Positions 17,449 to 27,878 of a stretch of DNA of 64,000 nt are shown piece after piece. The stretch covers positions 305,650 to 369,649 of the forward strand of contig NZ_JANHAX010000005.1 in the NCBI RefSeq assembly GCF_030848945.1, read 5' to 3'. The stretch is from Marimonas arenosa (GTDB lineage: Bacteria > Pseudomonadota > Alphaproteobacteria > Rhodobacterales > Rhodobacteraceae). Numbering within the stretch: position 1 is the stretch's first letter; each line of letters starts with the position of its first letter. The position numbers were made by a program, and so were the translations under genes. The notes under the pieces are model-generated. The model did no database searches, was not told the DNA's origin, and was given only the letters and a program-made list of their open reading frames with translations.

Positions 17449-19107
17449 TCAGCCGATCAGCCGCTCCGCCGCCGCCCGGGCTTCGTCGGTGACCGTGTCA
17501 CCTGACAGCATCCGGGCGATCTCATCCACCCGCTGCGCTGCATCAAGCGGCACCACGGTTGAAAGTGTCGCTTCACCCACCACGCGTTTTTCCACGCGCC
17601 AGTGGTGCCCGCCCTGTGCCGCGACCTGCGGCGAATGGGTCACAACCAGCACTTGCCCACCCTCAGCCAGCGCAGCCAGACGGCGACCGACCGCATCCGC
17701 CGTCGCACCGCCGACACCGCGATCGATCTCGTCAAAAATCATCGTCACGCCGCTGCTTTCCTGCGCCAGACTGACCTTCAGCGCCAGCAGGAACCGGCTC
17801 AGTTCCCCTCCCGAAGCAATCCGTGCAATCGGCCCGGCCGGCGCTCCCGGGTTGGTCGCTACGGAAAAACCAACCGCATCCGTGCCTTCCGGACCGGGCT
17901 CGGCTGCCCCGATTTCGGTGGTGAAGATCGCGCGCTCCATCTTCAGCGGCGCCAGTTCGGCCATCACAGCCCGATCCAGCGCCGCAGCCGCCGTTTTCCG
18001 CAACGCACTCAAGGCCTCGGCTGCCCGGTCATAAACAGACTGTGCCGCATTGGCCGCCTTCTCCAGCTCCGCGATATCGGCGTCCCCCCGGTCCAGCGCA
18101 TCGAGCCGCGCGCGCAGCTTTCCGGCAAAATCGCCCAGATCGTCCGGCTGCACCCCGTGTTTGCGGGCCAACGCCCGGATCGCAAACAGCCGCTCCTCGC
18201 ATTGCTCCAGCGCATAAGGCTCGAACTCCAGCGCCTCCAGCGCCCGGGCGATCCCGTCGCCGGCCTCAGCCAGCTCATTCAGGCCTCGCGCCAGAGCCTC
18301 CATCGGGTCATCGAGCAGTCCCTCCATCTCGCTCGCCGCCCCTTCCAGCCAGCGCAGCGCATCGCCAGCGGCGGCTTCGGCTCCGCCGTCACTGCCGGTG
18401 ATAGCGTCAAGCGCCTTGCCGATATCGGCGCGCACCCTCTCGGCGGCCTGCATTCGTCGACGCTGCGCATCCAGGGCCTCGTCCTCGCCAGGCAGCGGAT
18501 CGAGCTCATCAAGCTCGCCCACCGCGTGCCGCAGAAACTCCTCCTCGGCCCGCAATTCCTCCACTGCAGCTTTCTCTTTCTCAAGCCTTTTCCGTGCGTT
18601 ACCGAGATCTCTCCAGGCCCTGCGCACCTCTGCCAGTGCGTCGCTTGCCCCGGCGAATTCGTCCAGAAGCGCCCGGTGCCCGCGCGGGTTCAGAAGCCCG
18701 CGATCGTCATGCTGGCCGTGCAACTCCACCAGCACCTCCGAAAGCTGCCGCAGCACTTCTCCGGTAGCGCGCCGGTCATTGACCCATGCGGTCTTGCGCC
18801 CGTCGCGGGCATTTACCCGCCGCAGTATCAGTTCGCCGCTGTCGCATGCCGGCAGCCCTGCCTCTTCCAGAATGGGGTGAGCGTCATGGTCAGGCGGCAG
18901 CTGGAATACCGCCATTACCTCGCCCTGTTCAGCACCAGTGCGGACCAGATCGGCGCGACCTCGCCAGCCCAGAACAAACCCCAGAGAATCGAGCAGGATG
19001 GATTTACCCGCTCCGGTCTCGCCGGTCAGGACGTTCAGGCCCGGCTGGAACTCCAGCGCCAGCCGGTCAATGATCAACATGTTCCGGATTTCAAGGCTGC
19101 GCAGCAT
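17449..19107 (-). CDS. recN: DNA repair protein RecN
   Basis: This 552-residue SMC-like ATPase starts MLRSLEIRNMLIIDRL and has Walker A GETGAGKS at about residues 30-37. A long coiled-coil centre rich in Glu/Ala/Arg spans about 150-350. The C-terminal part has the signature region ASGGELSRFLLALK, Walker B MIFDEIDRGVGG, and VTHSPQVAAQGG. RecN acts in double-strand break repair. It is the last gene of the minus-strand run ftsZ-lpxC-bamD-recN, 37 bp after bamD, and is probably co-transcribed with it. Length is normal. Confidence 0.93.
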   Translation of the reverse strand: MLRSLEIRNMLIIDRLALEFQPGLNVLTGETGAGKSILLDSLGFVLGWRGRADLVRTGAEQGEVMAVFQLPPDHDAHPILEEAGLPACDSGELILRRVNARDGRKTAWVNDRRATGEVLRQLSEVLVELHGQHDDRGLLNPRGHRALLDEFAGASDALAEVRRAWRDLGNARKRLEKEKAAVEELRAEEEFLRHAVGELDELDPLPGEDEALDAQRRRMQAAERVRADIGKALDAITGSDGGAEAAAGDALRWLEGAASEMEGLLDDPMEALARGLNELAEAGDGIARALEALEFEPYALEQCEERLFAIRALARKHGVQPDDLGDFAGKLRARLDALDRGDADIAELEKAANAAQSVYDRAAEALSALRKTAAAALDRAVMAELAPLKMERAIFTTEIGAAEPGPEGTDAVGFSVATNPGAPAGPIARIASGGELSRFLLALKVSLAQESSGVTMIFDEIDRGVGGATADAVGRRLAALAEGGQVLVVTHSPQVAAQGGHHWRVEKRVVGEATLSTVVPLDAAQRVDEIARMLSGDTVTDEARAAAERLIG

Positions 19108-19144
19108 CAGACCGCCCCGTAGGGTGGGTGAAACCCACCATTCC

Positions 19145-20011
19145 CTAGAGCCACCGCCCCTTGATCATCTGGCGATAGACCTTGCGCAGCCAGTTGTCGC
19201 CCGCCGCCTTGAGCTCAAGCCCCCGGCCGGTCAGCAGCTTGTAGCTGTCCTCGTACCAGTCGGTACTGCGGAAGTTGTGGCCAAGGATCGCGCCGGCGGT
19301 CTGCGCCTCGTCGGTCAGCCCCAGCGACAGATAGGCCTCGACCAGCCGGTGCAGCGCCTCGGCGGTGTGGGTCGTGGTTTGGAAATCCTCGACCACCACA
19401 CGGAACCGGTTGATCGCCGCGGCATAGTGCTTGTGCCGCAGGTAATAGCGCCCGATCTCCATCTCCTTCGACGCCAGGTGGTCGAAGGCAAGATCAAATT
19501 TCAGCACCGCCGAACGGGCAAATTCGCTGTTGGGGTAACGCTCGATCACCACCCTCAACGCCTGCAGGGCCTGGAAAGTCAGGCCCTGATCACGGCCGAC
19601 CTCATCGATCTGGTCATAATAGCTCAGCGCCAGCAGATACTGGGCATAGGCGGCATCGTCGTCGGTTGGATAGAAATCGATGTACCGCTGCGCGCTCGCG
19701 CGGCTGTTCTCGTAGTCCTTGGCCTGGTGATAAGCATAGGCCTGCATGATCAGGCTGCGCTTGGCCCAGTCGGAATACGGGTAGAGCCGCTCGACCTCGC
19801 CGAAGAAATGCGCCGCTTCCGACGGTTGGCGCCGGTTCAGCTCGAACTCGCCCCTCTCATAGATCTGCTCGGCCGAGTAATTCTCGATCGGAATATCGCC
19901 TCGGCGTACCGCTTCCGCGGTGCCGCAGCCCGACAGGCTCGACACCGCAAGCGCAATTGCCGCTGCACCAAGCAAACCTTTGCGGAAAATGCTGCCTTTA
20001 CCGCCTGTCAT
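19145..20011 (-). CDS. bamD: Outer membrane assembly lipoprotein BamD
   Basis: The 288-residue protein has a lipoprotein signal (KGLLGAAAIALAVSSLSGCG; the lipobox Cys is at about residue 29) followed by TPR repeats, with the family pattern YSAEQIYERGEFELNRRQPSEAAHFFGEVERLYPYS split over repeats 1-2. It is the essential accessory of BamA in beta-barrel insertion, anchored on the inner leaflet of the outer membrane. ATG 20011 is chosen, with AAGG upstream; a TTG at 20038 would extend the charged N-terminus. It lies between lpxC and recN, the usual alphaproteobacterial order. Confidence 0.92.
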   Translation of the reverse strand: MTGGKGSIFRKGLLGAAAIALAVSSLSGCGTAEAVRRGDIPIENYSAEQIYERGEFELNRRQPSEAAHFFGEVERLYPYSDWAKRSLIMQAYAYHQAKDYENSRASAQRYIDFYPTDDDAAYAQYLLALSYYDQIDEVGRDQGLTFQALQALRVVIERYPNSEFARSAVLKFDLAFDHLASKEMEIGRYYLRHKHYAAAINRFRVVVEDFQTTTHTAEALHRLVEAYLSLGLTDEAQTAGAILGHNFRSTDWYEDSYKLLTGRGLELKAAGDNWLRKVYRQMIKGRWL

Positions 20012-20184
20012 GCCCGATCTTACCCTTCGTTCGAACAAACCCTTGGGCCGTCCGCCCTTTCTTGTCCTGCTTCTCCTAGCACAGAATATTCCGGGGCAAA
20101 ACGCCTTTGAAGCATCTCCCTGTGGTCAAATTGCCGTGGGATCGCAAAATCTTGTGGGGCGATGCGCGAAAACCGCAGCCTGAC

Positions 20185-21105
20185 TCAGGCAACTGCCGGA
20201 ATTTCGCCGGCATGGACCCCGACTCCGGGCAGGCGCGCCGTGGTTACGGCATCGCAGACCACCATACGAAACGCCGCCGGTGTGACGAAAAGCTTTCGCA
20301 GCAGATCGTTGGTAAGCGCGTGGCCGGCGCGGTGCCCGGTATAGCCGCCTAGGATCGGCGCACCGGCCAGCGCAAGATCGCCCAGCGCGTCCAGCATTTT
20401 GTGGCGCACGGCCTCGTCGGCATGGCGCAGCCCGCCGGGCGACAACACCCTGTCCCCTTCAACCACGACCGCGTTTTCCAGCGTTCCACCCTGCGCCAGA
20501 CCATTGGCGCGCATGTCGTCCACATCGGCCCGACGGCAAAAAGTCCGGCTGTCGCTCAGTTCGCGCACGAACGATCCGTTCGACATGTCCAGTCGTTTTT
20601 GCTGCGTCCCGATGGCGGCATCCGCGAACTCGATCGAGAAATCGATGCTCAGCCGGTCGCTCGCATCCAGCCGTGCCCAGGCATCGCCGCGGCGCACCTC
20701 AACCGGCTGCAGAATTTCGATCGCACGTACCGGAGCCACCAGTCGCAGCACGCCGCGTGCCAGAATGCCGCGGACAAACGCCGCAGCACTACCGTCGAGG
20801 ATGGGCACTTCCGGTCCGTCGATCTCGATCAGGGCGTTGTGCACACCGCACCCAGCCAGCGCCGCCATCACATGTTCGATGGTCGAAACACTGACGCCAC
20901 GGGAATTCTCGACCTTGGTGCAGAGCGGTGTCTGATGCACCGCATCCCAGCGCGCCGGCACCAAGGCGTCGCCCAGGCGGATATCCGTGCGCTTGAACCA
21001 GATGCCGTGTTCCGCCGAGGCGGGATGAATCACCATCCGAGCCGGCTTGCCGGAATGCAGGCCAATGCCCTCGAAGGCGGCCGGTGATTTGATCGTCGTC
21101 TGCAC
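20185..21105 (-). CDS. lpxC: UDP-3-O-acyl-N-acetylglucosamine deacetylase LpxC
   Basis: This is the committed step of lipid A synthesis, a Zn enzyme in the cytosol. Visible residues are the zinc His in STIEHVMAAL, HKMLDALGDLALAG (zinc His and Asp), and the catalytic His region in GYTGHRAGHALTN. With a GTG start at 21105 (AGAGG 6 bases before) the protein is 306 residues, the normal family length, beginning QTTIKSPAAFEGIGLHSG. An in-frame ATG at 21141 would add 12 residues without a better site. A short palindrome AGAAC-N4-GTTCT (21108-21121) covers the ribosome binding site. Confidence 0.93.
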   Translation of the reverse strand: MQTTIKSPAAFEGIGLHSGKPARMVIHPASAEHGIWFKRTDIRLGDALVPARWDAVHQTPLCTKVENSRGVSVSTIEHVMAALAGCGVHNALIEIDGPEVPILDGSAAAFVRGILARGVLRLVAPVRAIEILQPVEVRRGDAWARLDASDRLSIDFSIEFADAAIGTQQKRLDMSNGSFVRELSDSRTFCRRADVDDMRANGLAQGGTLENAVVVEGDRVLSPGGLRHADEAVRHKMLDALGDLALAGAPILGGYTGHRAGHALTNDLLRKLFVTPAAFRMVVCDAVTTARLPGVGVHAGEIPAVA

Positions 21106-21264
21106 GAAGAACCTCTGTTCTGCGCGGTCCCCATTCCGCATTTGCCGTAAATCTAAGGGAAGCAGCTGCCTGCCTCAATTCACGCTTTGTAACGGCCCTG
21201 AAACAGTGTCCGCGACACTCGGCGATTTACCGCCACTGCACCGCATAACCGACTGTAATGAAAC

Positions 21265-21291
21265 AAAAACCCGCCCAGAATCGGGCGGGTT
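21265..21291 (-). terminator. Rho-independent terminator after ftsZ
   Basis: Read on the minus strand, AACCCGCCC (21291-21283) pairs perfectly with GGGCGGGTT (21276-21268) around a 6-base loop, followed by TTTTTG. It lies 36 bases past the ftsZ stop, so lpxC probably has its own promoter in 21106-21264. Confidence 0.8.
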
Positions 21292-21326
21292 GTCTGTAAA
21301 CCGTGACGCGGGGTCAGACGCTGTAA

Positions 21327-22970
21327 TCAGTTCGCCTGTCGGCGCAAGAAGGCGGGAATTTCGATCCGTTCCTGTTCTGCTTCATCCGCCGCGCTGGCGG
21401 GTCTGGCCTGGGCCTGGACGCTCGGCTGCTGCCGCGGCTGCGCCTGTACCGCGGGCTGTTGCCGCGGTTGTTGCGGCTGCTGCTCCTGGCCGTGACCGGT
21501 CATCCGATTGATCAGCGAGTTGATTCCGAAACGCGGACGTTCGGCGGTTTCAGCCTGCTGTTCCTGCGGTTGCAGCTGGGGCTCAGCAACCCGGCCCGAA
21601 GAGGCCGGTGCGCGCTGAACGGCGGCCCGCAGCCGGGCCATCGCGTCCGGGCTCGGGGTCCCCGGTGCCGGCGACTTCGGCGCGACGAACTCTTCCGGCT
21701 CGGCGTCGAGTGCATCCGGCTGCGGCCGGAACGCTGCGACCTGCGGCTGATAGGCCGGCGGCGGCAAGTCATCTTCGGCCACGGCAACCTCCGCGGCTTC
21801 CTCGGCGAAGATGTCTTCCATCTGATCCTCGGCGGCAGCGGCTTCGACATCGAGCTCTTCGAACAGCGACGGCTCCTCAGTCGCGCGCGCCGCCACCTGC
21901 GGTGCCGCGGGCAACTCGTCGATCTCCTCAGCTTCCGCCATCACCACCTGTTTCAGCGGCTCAGCCAGTGACCGGCGCGGCAGCGGCACGTCATGCGCCA
22001 TCTCGCTGGCGTCGATGCCGGTGGCCACGACGCTGACCCGCATCGCACCTTCCATCTCGATGTCAAGCGTGCTGCCGACGATAATATTGGCGTCTTGATC
22101 GACTTCTTCGCGGATACGGTTGGCAGCTTCATCCAGCTCAAACAACGTCAGATCGTGCCCGCCGGTAATGTTGATCAGCACGCCCTTGGCGCCTTTCAGC
22201 GAAATCTCATCCAGAAGCGGGTTGGCAATCGCCTTCTCGGCGGCCTGGGTTGCGCGGTCTTCGCCGTCGGCCTCGCCGGTGCCCATCATCGCCTTGCCCA
22301 TCTCGTCCATCACCGCGCGCACGTCGGCGAAGTCGAGGTTGATCAGGCCGGGCCGTACCATCAGGTCGGTCACACCCTTCACACCCTGATAAAGCACGTC
22401 ATCGGCCATGCTGAACGCTTCGGTAAAGGTGGTCTTTTCGTTGGCCAGGCGGAACAGGTTCTGATTGGGGATGATGATCAGTGTGTCGACCACCTTTTGC
22501 AGCGCGTCGACCCCGTCTTCGGCCTGCTTCATCCGCTTGCCGCCTTCGAACTGAAACGGCTTGGTCACGACGCCGACGGTCAGCACCCCCAGCTCGCGTG
22601 CGGCCTGCGCGATGATCGGCGCCGCCCCGGTGCCGGTGCCGCCGCCCATGCCGGCGGTAATAAAGCACATATGCGCGCCGGCCAGGTGATCAACGATCTG
22701 CTCGATGCTCTCTTCCGCGGCCGCAGCGCCGATTGAGGCCTTGGCGCCTGCGCCCAGCCCTTCAGTCACCTTCACACCCATCTGGATCCGGGCCGCAGCA
22801 TGGCTTTGCTGCAGCGCCTGCGCGTCAGTGTTGGCGACGACGAATTCAACGCCATCAAGTTGTTTGGCGATCATGTTGTTGACCGCGTTGCCGCCAGCCC
22901 CCCCCACGCCAAATACCGTGATACGGGGTTTCAACTCTTCATGTCCGGGCATGGTGAGGTTCAATGTCAT
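21327..22970 (-). CDS. ftsZ: Cell division protein FtsZ
   Basis: The tubulin-like GTPase domain covers about residues 1-320 with the signature [13 protein letters not shown] and [15 protein letters not shown] and NPLLD are also in place. A long Glu/Pro/Gln-rich linker (about 330-530) is typical of alphaproteobacterial FtsZ and explains the 547-residue length. The C-terminal peptide [10 protein letters not shown] is the binding site for FtsA and other partners. I chose the ATG at 22970 (GGACAGTATCT upstream); a TTG-type start further upstream is unlikely. A 449-bp gap separates it from ftsA, so it has its own promoters there. Confidence 0.96.
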   Translation of the reverse strand: MTLNLTMPGHEELKPRITVFGVGGAGGNAVNNMIAKQLDGVEFVVANTDAQALQQSHAAARIQMGVKVTEGLGAGAKASIGAAAAEESIEQIVDHLAGAHMCFITAGMGGGTGTGAAPIIAQAARELGVLTVGVVTKPFQFEGGKRMKQAEDGVDALQKVVDTLIIIPNQNLFRLANEKTTFTEAFSMADDVLYQGVKGVTDLMVRPGLINLDFADVRAVMDEMGKAMMGTGEADGEDRATQAAEKAIANPLLDEISLKGAKGVLINITGGHDLTLFELDEAANRIREEVDQDANIIVGSTLDIEMEGAMRVSVVATGIDASEMAHDVPLPRRSLAEPLKQVVMAEAEEIDELPAAPQVAARATEEPSLFEELDVEAAAAEDQMEDIFAEEAAEVAVAEDDLPPPAYQPQVAAFRPQPDALDAEPEEFVAPKSPAPGTPSPDAMARLRAAVQRAPASSGRVAEPQLQPQEQQAETAERPRFGINSLINRMTGHGQEQQPQQPRQQPAVQAQPRQQPSVQAQARPASAADEAEQERIEIPAFLRRQAN

Positions 22971-23419
22971 AGATACTGTCCGCCTGATATCTGCCCCTGA
23001 ACGCACAGGGATTGTCTGCCTTGTCCTGTCTATTCTTAACGAATGGCAGCGCAATCGTCACCCAAAAAACACAGTTCAGCCACAAAATATTGCGGTATTT
23101 TCAAGCGATTCACGCGGGATTTCGCCGACCCTTCCACATATTGCGGAATTTCCCCCTGATGACACAAAAAGCACCTTAGCTCGCGGGCGCGGTTCGCCCG
23201 CGCGCGAGTCGCAATCTCATGTTGTGGGGTCATCTGCTCGACCCTCTTCGCCGCCTCATCACGGGCGACTTATAATTATCTTACCACGGAGATTTTCCTC
23301 AGACCACTCAAAATCGAACCCCGGAAAGCTGGCAGAAAACTGCGTCAGCGGCGTCGAAGGCGCTTTGCCGCGATCTGGAGCGCACGCCGCGCACCGGTTC
23401 GATACAGCTGCACCAGCCT
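22971..23419 (-). promoter_or_regulatory. ftsA-ftsZ intergenic region with direct repeats and hairpin
   Basis: This 449-bp gap contains no gene. It is unusually AT-rich at 23070-23160 and holds a direct repeat ATATTGCGG (23087-23095 and 23138-23146), each followed by an A/T-rich ATTT-type tail, 51 bp apart. Near 23183-23201 there is a GC hairpin (GCGGGCG-N5-CGCCCGC). It most likely carries the ftsZ promoter and regulator sites; no specific factor can be assigned by eye. Confidence 0.5.
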
Positions 23420-24748
23420 TCACCAGTTATCCTTGAACCATTTCACCGCCCGGCGCAGCGACCGCGCCGGATATCGGTCGACCGGCAGTTCGAAATCCCA
23501 CCACTCATCCTGAGGATGGGCTGCGAAAAGACACATTCCCACCGCGCTGGCAAACCCCGGTCCGGTCGCCGCCTGCGGCAGGCCATGGACGCGCATCGGC
23601 CGGCCCAGCCGCACCTGCTGGCCTAGAATTTTCGACGCCAGCCCGTCGAGCCCCGGAATCTGCGAACCACCGCCGGTCAGCACGATCTGTTGGCTCGGCA
23701 GATGCTCGAACCCGGCAGCATCCAGCCTGGCGCGCACCTCTTCCAGAATCTCCTCGACCCGCGGCCTCATGATGCCGATCAGCTCAGCCCGGCTCACCGT
23801 GCGCCGGTCATGTTCCCAGTCGCCGGTGTCGCCTTCAAGGTCAATCATCTCGCGGTCATCCATGCCAGTGGCCACCACCCCGCCATAGAACGTCTTGATC
23901 CGCTCCGCCGTCGTCAACGGCACCTGCAGGCCCATGGAAATGTCCGATGTCACGTGATCGCCGCCCAGGCGCACTGCATCGGCATAGATCATGTGTTTCT
24001 TCATGAAGATCGACAAACCGGTCGAGCCGCCCCCCATGTCGATACATGCCGAGCCCAGTTCTTGCTCGTCTTCGACCAGCGACGCCACGCCCGACACGTA
24101 GGCCGAGTTCGCGATCCCGGCCAGTTCCAAATCACAGCGTCGCACGCAATGGGCCAGATTCTGCACCGCGACGGCATCCACCGTCACCATGTGCATGTCG
24201 GTCGCCAGACGCAGCCCCATCTGACCGCGCGGATCGATCAGTCCCGAGCGATGGTCGAGCGCGAAATTGACCGGCTGGGCATGCAACACTTCCCGACCAT
24301 GGCCGTAATCCGGCACGTCGCAGGCGCTCAGCACGCGGCTGACATCTTGTTCGGTCACGACGGCCCCCTCCAGATCGACCTCACCAGCCAGCCCATAAGA
24401 GCGCGGCTCGGCACCTGAAAAACAGGCGATGACGTGATCCACCCGCACCTGCGCCATCTTCTGCGCCGCCTGAACGGCGGTCCGGATGGCGCGCTCGGTT
24501 TCGACCATCGCTTCGATCTCGCCGAAGCGCACACCGCGCGACCGTGTCGTTGCCGCCCCGATCACCCGGAACCCGGCCTGCCCCGCCAGAGACCCGACCT
24601 CACCGCTGGCCGGCTCGGCGCCATCGAACCGCAGCACCAGGCAGGCAATCTTGGAACTGCCAACATCCAGAATCGCCACCACGCCACGCTGCATCGCCGC
24701 TTTGCGCATGTTACGCATCGCCCGCTGGGATTCGTATAGCTCGATCAT
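23420..24748 (-). CDS. ftsA: Cell division protein FtsA
   Basis: This 442-residue actin-like ATPase carries VAILDVGSSKIACLVLRF (phosphate 1), HVIACFSGAEP in the 1C domain, SACIDMGGGSTGLSIF (phosphate 2) and VLTGGGSQIPGLDGLA (adenosine motif). It links FtsZ to the membrane and divisome. The C-terminus ends LRRAVKWFKDNW, an amphipathic helix of the membrane-targeting kind. It starts 2 bases after the ftsQ stop, so translation is coupled. Confidence 0.95.
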   Translation of the reverse strand: MIELYESQRAMRNMRKAAMQRGVVAILDVGSSKIACLVLRFDGAEPASGEVGSLAGQAGFRVIGAATTRSRGVRFGEIEAMVETERAIRTAVQAAQKMAQVRVDHVIACFSGAEPRSYGLAGEVDLEGAVVTEQDVSRVLSACDVPDYGHGREVLHAQPVNFALDHRSGLIDPRGQMGLRLATDMHMVTVDAVAVQNLAHCVRRCDLELAGIANSAYVSGVASLVEDEQELGSACIDMGGGSTGLSIFMKKHMIYADAVRLGGDHVTSDISMGLQVPLTTAERIKTFYGGVVATGMDDREMIDLEGDTGDWEHDRRTVSRAELIGIMRPRVEEILEEVRARLDAAGFEHLPSQQIVLTGGGSQIPGLDGLASKILGQQVRLGRPMRVHGLPQAATGPGFASAVGMCLFAAHPQDEWWDFELPVDRYPARSLRRAVKWFKDNW

Positions 24749-24750
24749 TT

Positions 24751-25629
24751 TCAGTCTGTCCCTACCGCTATCTCACGGATTTTCCACCAGTTCTCAAGCG
24801 CGCCCTGGTTCATCCGAATGGTCGGGCGCTGTTTCAGGCGCATATCCACCGCCACCAGGTCACGCGCCAGCATGTCTTGAGCCGCCGACAGCACGATCAC
24901 CCGCTCCAGCGCCTGCACCGGCTCCTGCTCGGGCAGCATGATCCGCTGGCCGCGATCCAGCACAACGTCCCAGCGTCGCTCGCCCATGCGCACCAAACCG
25001 CGCAGCCGCGACGCCAGCGGCCGCGCTGCCGCAACGATCCGCAGCGCCTCGTCCACCGCCTGGTCGGCTCCGTCACCGGCGATCAACGGCAGGTCGGGCC
25101 GCGACTCCTCCGGCAAACCGAGGCTCACGCCCTCGGCATCGACCAGCTCAAGCCCGTCGCGGTGCCGCCACAGCACCACCGGCCGGCGCTCGACCACGTC
25201 GATCTGCAGCACGCCGCCGTTGCGGATGCGCACGCTTGCCTCTTTCACCGCGTTCAAACCAACGATGTCCTGCCGGATCATCTCGAGATCGAGATCGAAG
25301 GACGAAATCGGGAAATCCACCGGTACGATGTCACGGATATCCTCATTGACGCCCTCGCTGGCTCCGTCCACGGCCATCAGTTGCACCATGAATTCGGGGC
25401 GCGTGTGGATATCGGCCCTGAGATCGGCAATCGCCAGCAAGACGGCGTCACGCCGTGTCTCGTCCGAAAAATAGACTGTGCCTCCGATCAGCGCAGCCGT
25501 GAACGGCACCCCGACCCGAACGAACGTGCGAAACAAGGGCGTCAGCCACAGCCGGTGCCACCGATAGGCCCAGCGGCTCGGCGCCGGATCGTGTTTGGCC
25601 ACGCGCTTGTCGCTTTTCACCGGTTGCAT
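24751..25629 (-). CDS. ftsQ: Cell division protein FtsQ
   Basis: The 292-residue bitopic protein has a short basic cytoplasmic tail, one membrane helix (about residues 40-60, [19 protein letters not shown]), then the POTRA domain ([26 protein letters not shown]) and the FtsQ beta domain ([12 protein letters not shown]). It is the divisome scaffold with FtsB/FtsL in the periplasm. ATG 25629 overlaps the ddl 3' end by 13 bases, and GGAGG sits 8 bases upstream, so this start is well supported. Confidence 0.92.
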   Translation of the reverse strand: MQPVKSDKRVAKHDPAPSRWAYRWHRLWLTPLFRTFVRVGVPFTAALIGGTVYFSDETRRDAVLLAIADLRADIHTRPEFMVQLMAVDGASEGVNEDIRDIVPVDFPISSFDLDLEMIRQDIVGLNAVKEASVRIRNGGVLQIDVVERRPVVLWRHRDGLELVDAEGVSLGLPEESRPDLPLIAGDGADQAVDEALRIVAAARPLASRLRGLVRMGERRWDVVLDRGQRIMLPEQEPVQALERVIVLSAAQDMLARDLVAVDMRLKQRPTIRMNQGALENWWKIREIAVGTD

Positions 25630-26531
25630 GACGCATCCTCCACAATCCAGGTGCACAGCTGGCCAAAGGTCATGCCGCAGGCCTCGGCCTGCTCCGGCAC
25701 CAGCGAAGTGGGCGTCATGCCCGGCTGGGTGTTGGTTTCCAGCAGCACCAGCCCATCGAGCCCGCGCGCCTCGTCCCAGCGGAAATCGGTGCGGCTGACA
25801 CCTTTGCAGCCCAGCGCCTCGTGGGCGCGCCCGGCATAGTCGAGGCAGGCCGCGAAAATTTCCTGCGGCAGTTCGGCCGGGCAGATATGACGCGAACCGC
25901 CTTCCTTGTACTTGGCGTCGTAGTCGTACCAGCCATCGGTCAGTATGTCGGTCACCGTAAGCGCCCGGTCGCCCATCACCGCCGTCGTCAACTCGCGCCC
26001 CGGCGCGAACTGCTCAACCATCAGGATCTCCGGCATGTCCGCGGCCAGTTTCGGCGGCCCGTTCGCCGCCTCGTGCACGATATAGACGCCGACCGACGAG
26101 CCTTCGTTATAAGGCTTGACGACGTAAGGCGGTTCCATCACATGCCGCGCCGCGATCTCGTCGCGGCAGGCAAGCCGGCTGTCGACCACCGGCAGCCCGG
26201 CGGCGACATAGGCAGCCTTGGCGCGCTCCTTGTCCATCGCAAGCGCCGAGGCAAAAACACCTGAATGGGTGTAAGGGATCCCCATCCATTCCAGCACCCC
26301 CTGCACGCAGCCATCCTCTCCCCAGCGGCCGTGCAGCGCGTTGAAACAAACGTCAGGTTTCAGCTCGGCCAGCACGGCGGGAAGATCGCGCCCGGCATCG
26401 ACCTCGGTCACGTCGAACCCCTCGCTGCGCAGCGCCTCGGCACAGCCTGTCCCGGTCGCAAGCGACACTTCGCGCTCGGCCGAAAAGCCGCCCATCAGAA
26501 CTGCCACACTGGGGGTTGCCCTGCCCGACAT
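25617..26531 (-). CDS. ddl: D-alanine--D-alanine ligase
   Basis: This is an ATP-grasp enzyme making D-Ala-D-Ala for peptidoglycan. Visible are [19 protein letters not shown], the flexible loop region [13 protein letters not shown], and [21 protein letters not shown] with the Mg ligands. From ATG 26531 it is 304 residues, the usual DdlB size. A GTG at 26609, overlapping the murB stop as GTGA, would add 26 residues and would give tighter coupling; I prefer the ATG because the extra peptide is unlike the family. Confidence 0.93.
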   Translation of the reverse strand: MSGRATPSVAVLMGGFSAEREVSLATGTGCAEALRSEGFDVTEVDAGRDLPAVLAELKPDVCFNALHGRWGEDGCVQGVLEWMGIPYTHSGVFASALAMDKERAKAAYVAAGLPVVDSRLACRDEIAARHVMEPPYVVKPYNEGSSVGVYIVHEAANGPPKLAADMPEILMVEQFAPGRELTTAVMGDRALTVTDILTDGWYDYDAKYKEGGSRHICPAELPQEIFAACLDYAGRAHEALGCKGVSRTDFRWDEARGLDGLVLLETNTQPGMTPTSLVPEQAEACGMTFGQLCTWIVEDASCNR

Positions 26532-26605
26532 ACCCGTTTTCACCGCCTCATCGTCAACGGGCCTTATTGGTGGCCCTTCGTTGAAATTTTTTGTCGTTTT
26601 GCCTG

Positions 26606-27535
26606 TCACTCATCCGGGGCCGGTTCGCCGACCCTCATGATTTCCCACTCTAGCGTGATCCCGCTTTTCTCGTAAACCCTTTTCCGCACCTCTTCTCCGA
26701 GCGCTTCGAGATCTTCAGCGGTCGCCTGCCCGGTGTTGATCAGAAAATTCGAGTGCTTCTCGCTCATCTGCGCTCCACCGATGGTCGCGCCCCGCATACC
26801 GGCCTCGTCGATCACCCTCCAGGCCTTGAGTTCGTGGGTGTCGTCAGCGCGGCCGGTCGAGGAAAACCCAGCCGGATTTCGGAACGTGCTGCCGGCGCTA
26901 AGCTCCTTTGTCGGCTGGGTCGCATCACGCTTGGCGATCTGGTCCGCCATCTTCGCGTGCAACTCTTCGGGATCACCAGCGGGCCCCTCGAAAGTGGCCT
27001 CTACGATCACCCACCCCTCGGGCAGTTCGGTCTGGCGATACTGGAACTTCAACTGATCGGCGGTGAGGGCCACGATCTCGCCATCCCGCGTCACGGCCGT
27101 GGCCTCGACGAACACATCGGCCACGTAAGAACCGTAACAACCGGCATTCATCCGCACCGCGCCACCGATCGAGCCCGGGATGGTACGCAGGAAGGTCAGG
27201 TCGACCCCGGCTTCGGCCGCCTTGCGCGCCACATGGGCATCGAGCGCCGCGGCGCCTGCGGTCACGCGATTGCCCGCGATCTCGATCCCGCTGAAGCCGC
27301 GCCCCAGCCGGATCACCACCGCCCGCAGGCCGCCATCACGCACGATCAGGTTCGAGCCGACGCCCATCGCAAACACCTGCACCCCGGGATCGAGCGCCTC
27401 GAGAAAATCGGCCAGATCCTCGACATCCGCCGGCAAGAACAGCCAGTCCGCCGGTCCACCTACCCGAAGCCAGGTCAGCTCGCTCAGAGCCTTGCCGGGA
27501 ATCAGCTTTCCCCTCACCTCGGGTATTTCCATCAT
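26606..27535 (-). CDS. murB: UDP-N-acetylenolpyruvoylglucosamine reductase MurB
   Basis: The 309-residue FAD enzyme reduces the enolpyruvyl group to give UDP-MurNAc. Motifs: [45 protein letters not shown] (FAD binding), SAGSTFRNP with the catalytic Ser, and [15 protein letters not shown]. This is the type IIa-like form without the extra domain. It lies between the DUF2484 pair and ddl. Confidence 0.94.
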   Translation of the reverse strand: MMEIPEVRGKLIPGKALSELTWLRVGGPADWLFLPADVEDLADFLEALDPGVQVFAMGVGSNLIVRDGGLRAVVIRLGRGFSGIEIAGNRVTAGAAALDAHVARKAAEAGVDLTFLRTIPGSIGGAVRMNAGCYGSYVADVFVEATAVTRDGEIVALTADQLKFQYRQTELPEGWVIVEATFEGPAGDPEELHAKMADQIAKRDATQPTKELSAGSTFRNPAGFSSTGRADDTHELKAWRVIDEAGMRGATIGGAQMSEKHSNFLINTGQATAEDLEALGEEVRKRVYEKSGITLEWEIMRVGEPAPDE

Positions 27536-27629
27536 GGGGCACCGCTCGTGTCGTTTTGCGCCTCTTACAACAAGATATGGAGGTGCGAAACCCGTCGGGC
27601 AACTGATTTCCGAGACCCCGGCCGGTGCC

Positions 27630-27878
27630 TCACAGCCCAGCCTTGCGCCGCACCCAGCGCCCGAGATAGATCACCGGCCAGCGCAGCACGCTCATCCCAG
27701 CTAAAAGGGCCAGCAGCCCGACCCAGACCGGGTTTTCCCAGAACACCCAGACCAGCAGCGGCACCCCAAGCCCGATCAGCCCATAGGCCCGGCGCCAGTG
27801 GTTATCCTTCGACGGGATCATCGCCAGCACGTTGGCGGTCAGCAACCAGACGAACAATGCGATCAGAGAGCCGTTCAT
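27630..27878 (-). CDS. Small membrane protein, DUF2484-like (copy 1)
   Basis: The 82-residue protein has three hydrophobic helices ([20 protein letters not shown], then [16 protein letters not shown] and [10 protein letters not shown]) and a basic C-terminus (RWVRRKAG). It is of the DUF2484 type seen next to murB/murC in Rhodobacterales; its function is unknown, and the location suggests cell-wall or division-related work. Its ATG overlaps the stop of the second copy as ATGA (27875-27878), so the two are translationally coupled. Confidence 0.7.
   Translation of the reverse strand: MNGSLIALFVWLLTANVLAMIPSKDNHWRRAYGLIGLGVPLLVWVFWENPVWVGLLALLAGMSVLRWPVIYLGRWVRRKAGL

Noticed and set aside
21108..21121. 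AGAAC-N4-GTTCT palindrome as a LexA/SOS box before lpxC
   Set aside because: The alphaproteobacterial SOS box has direct GTTC repeats with a 7-base spacer; this has a 4-base spacer and overlaps the ribosome site instead.
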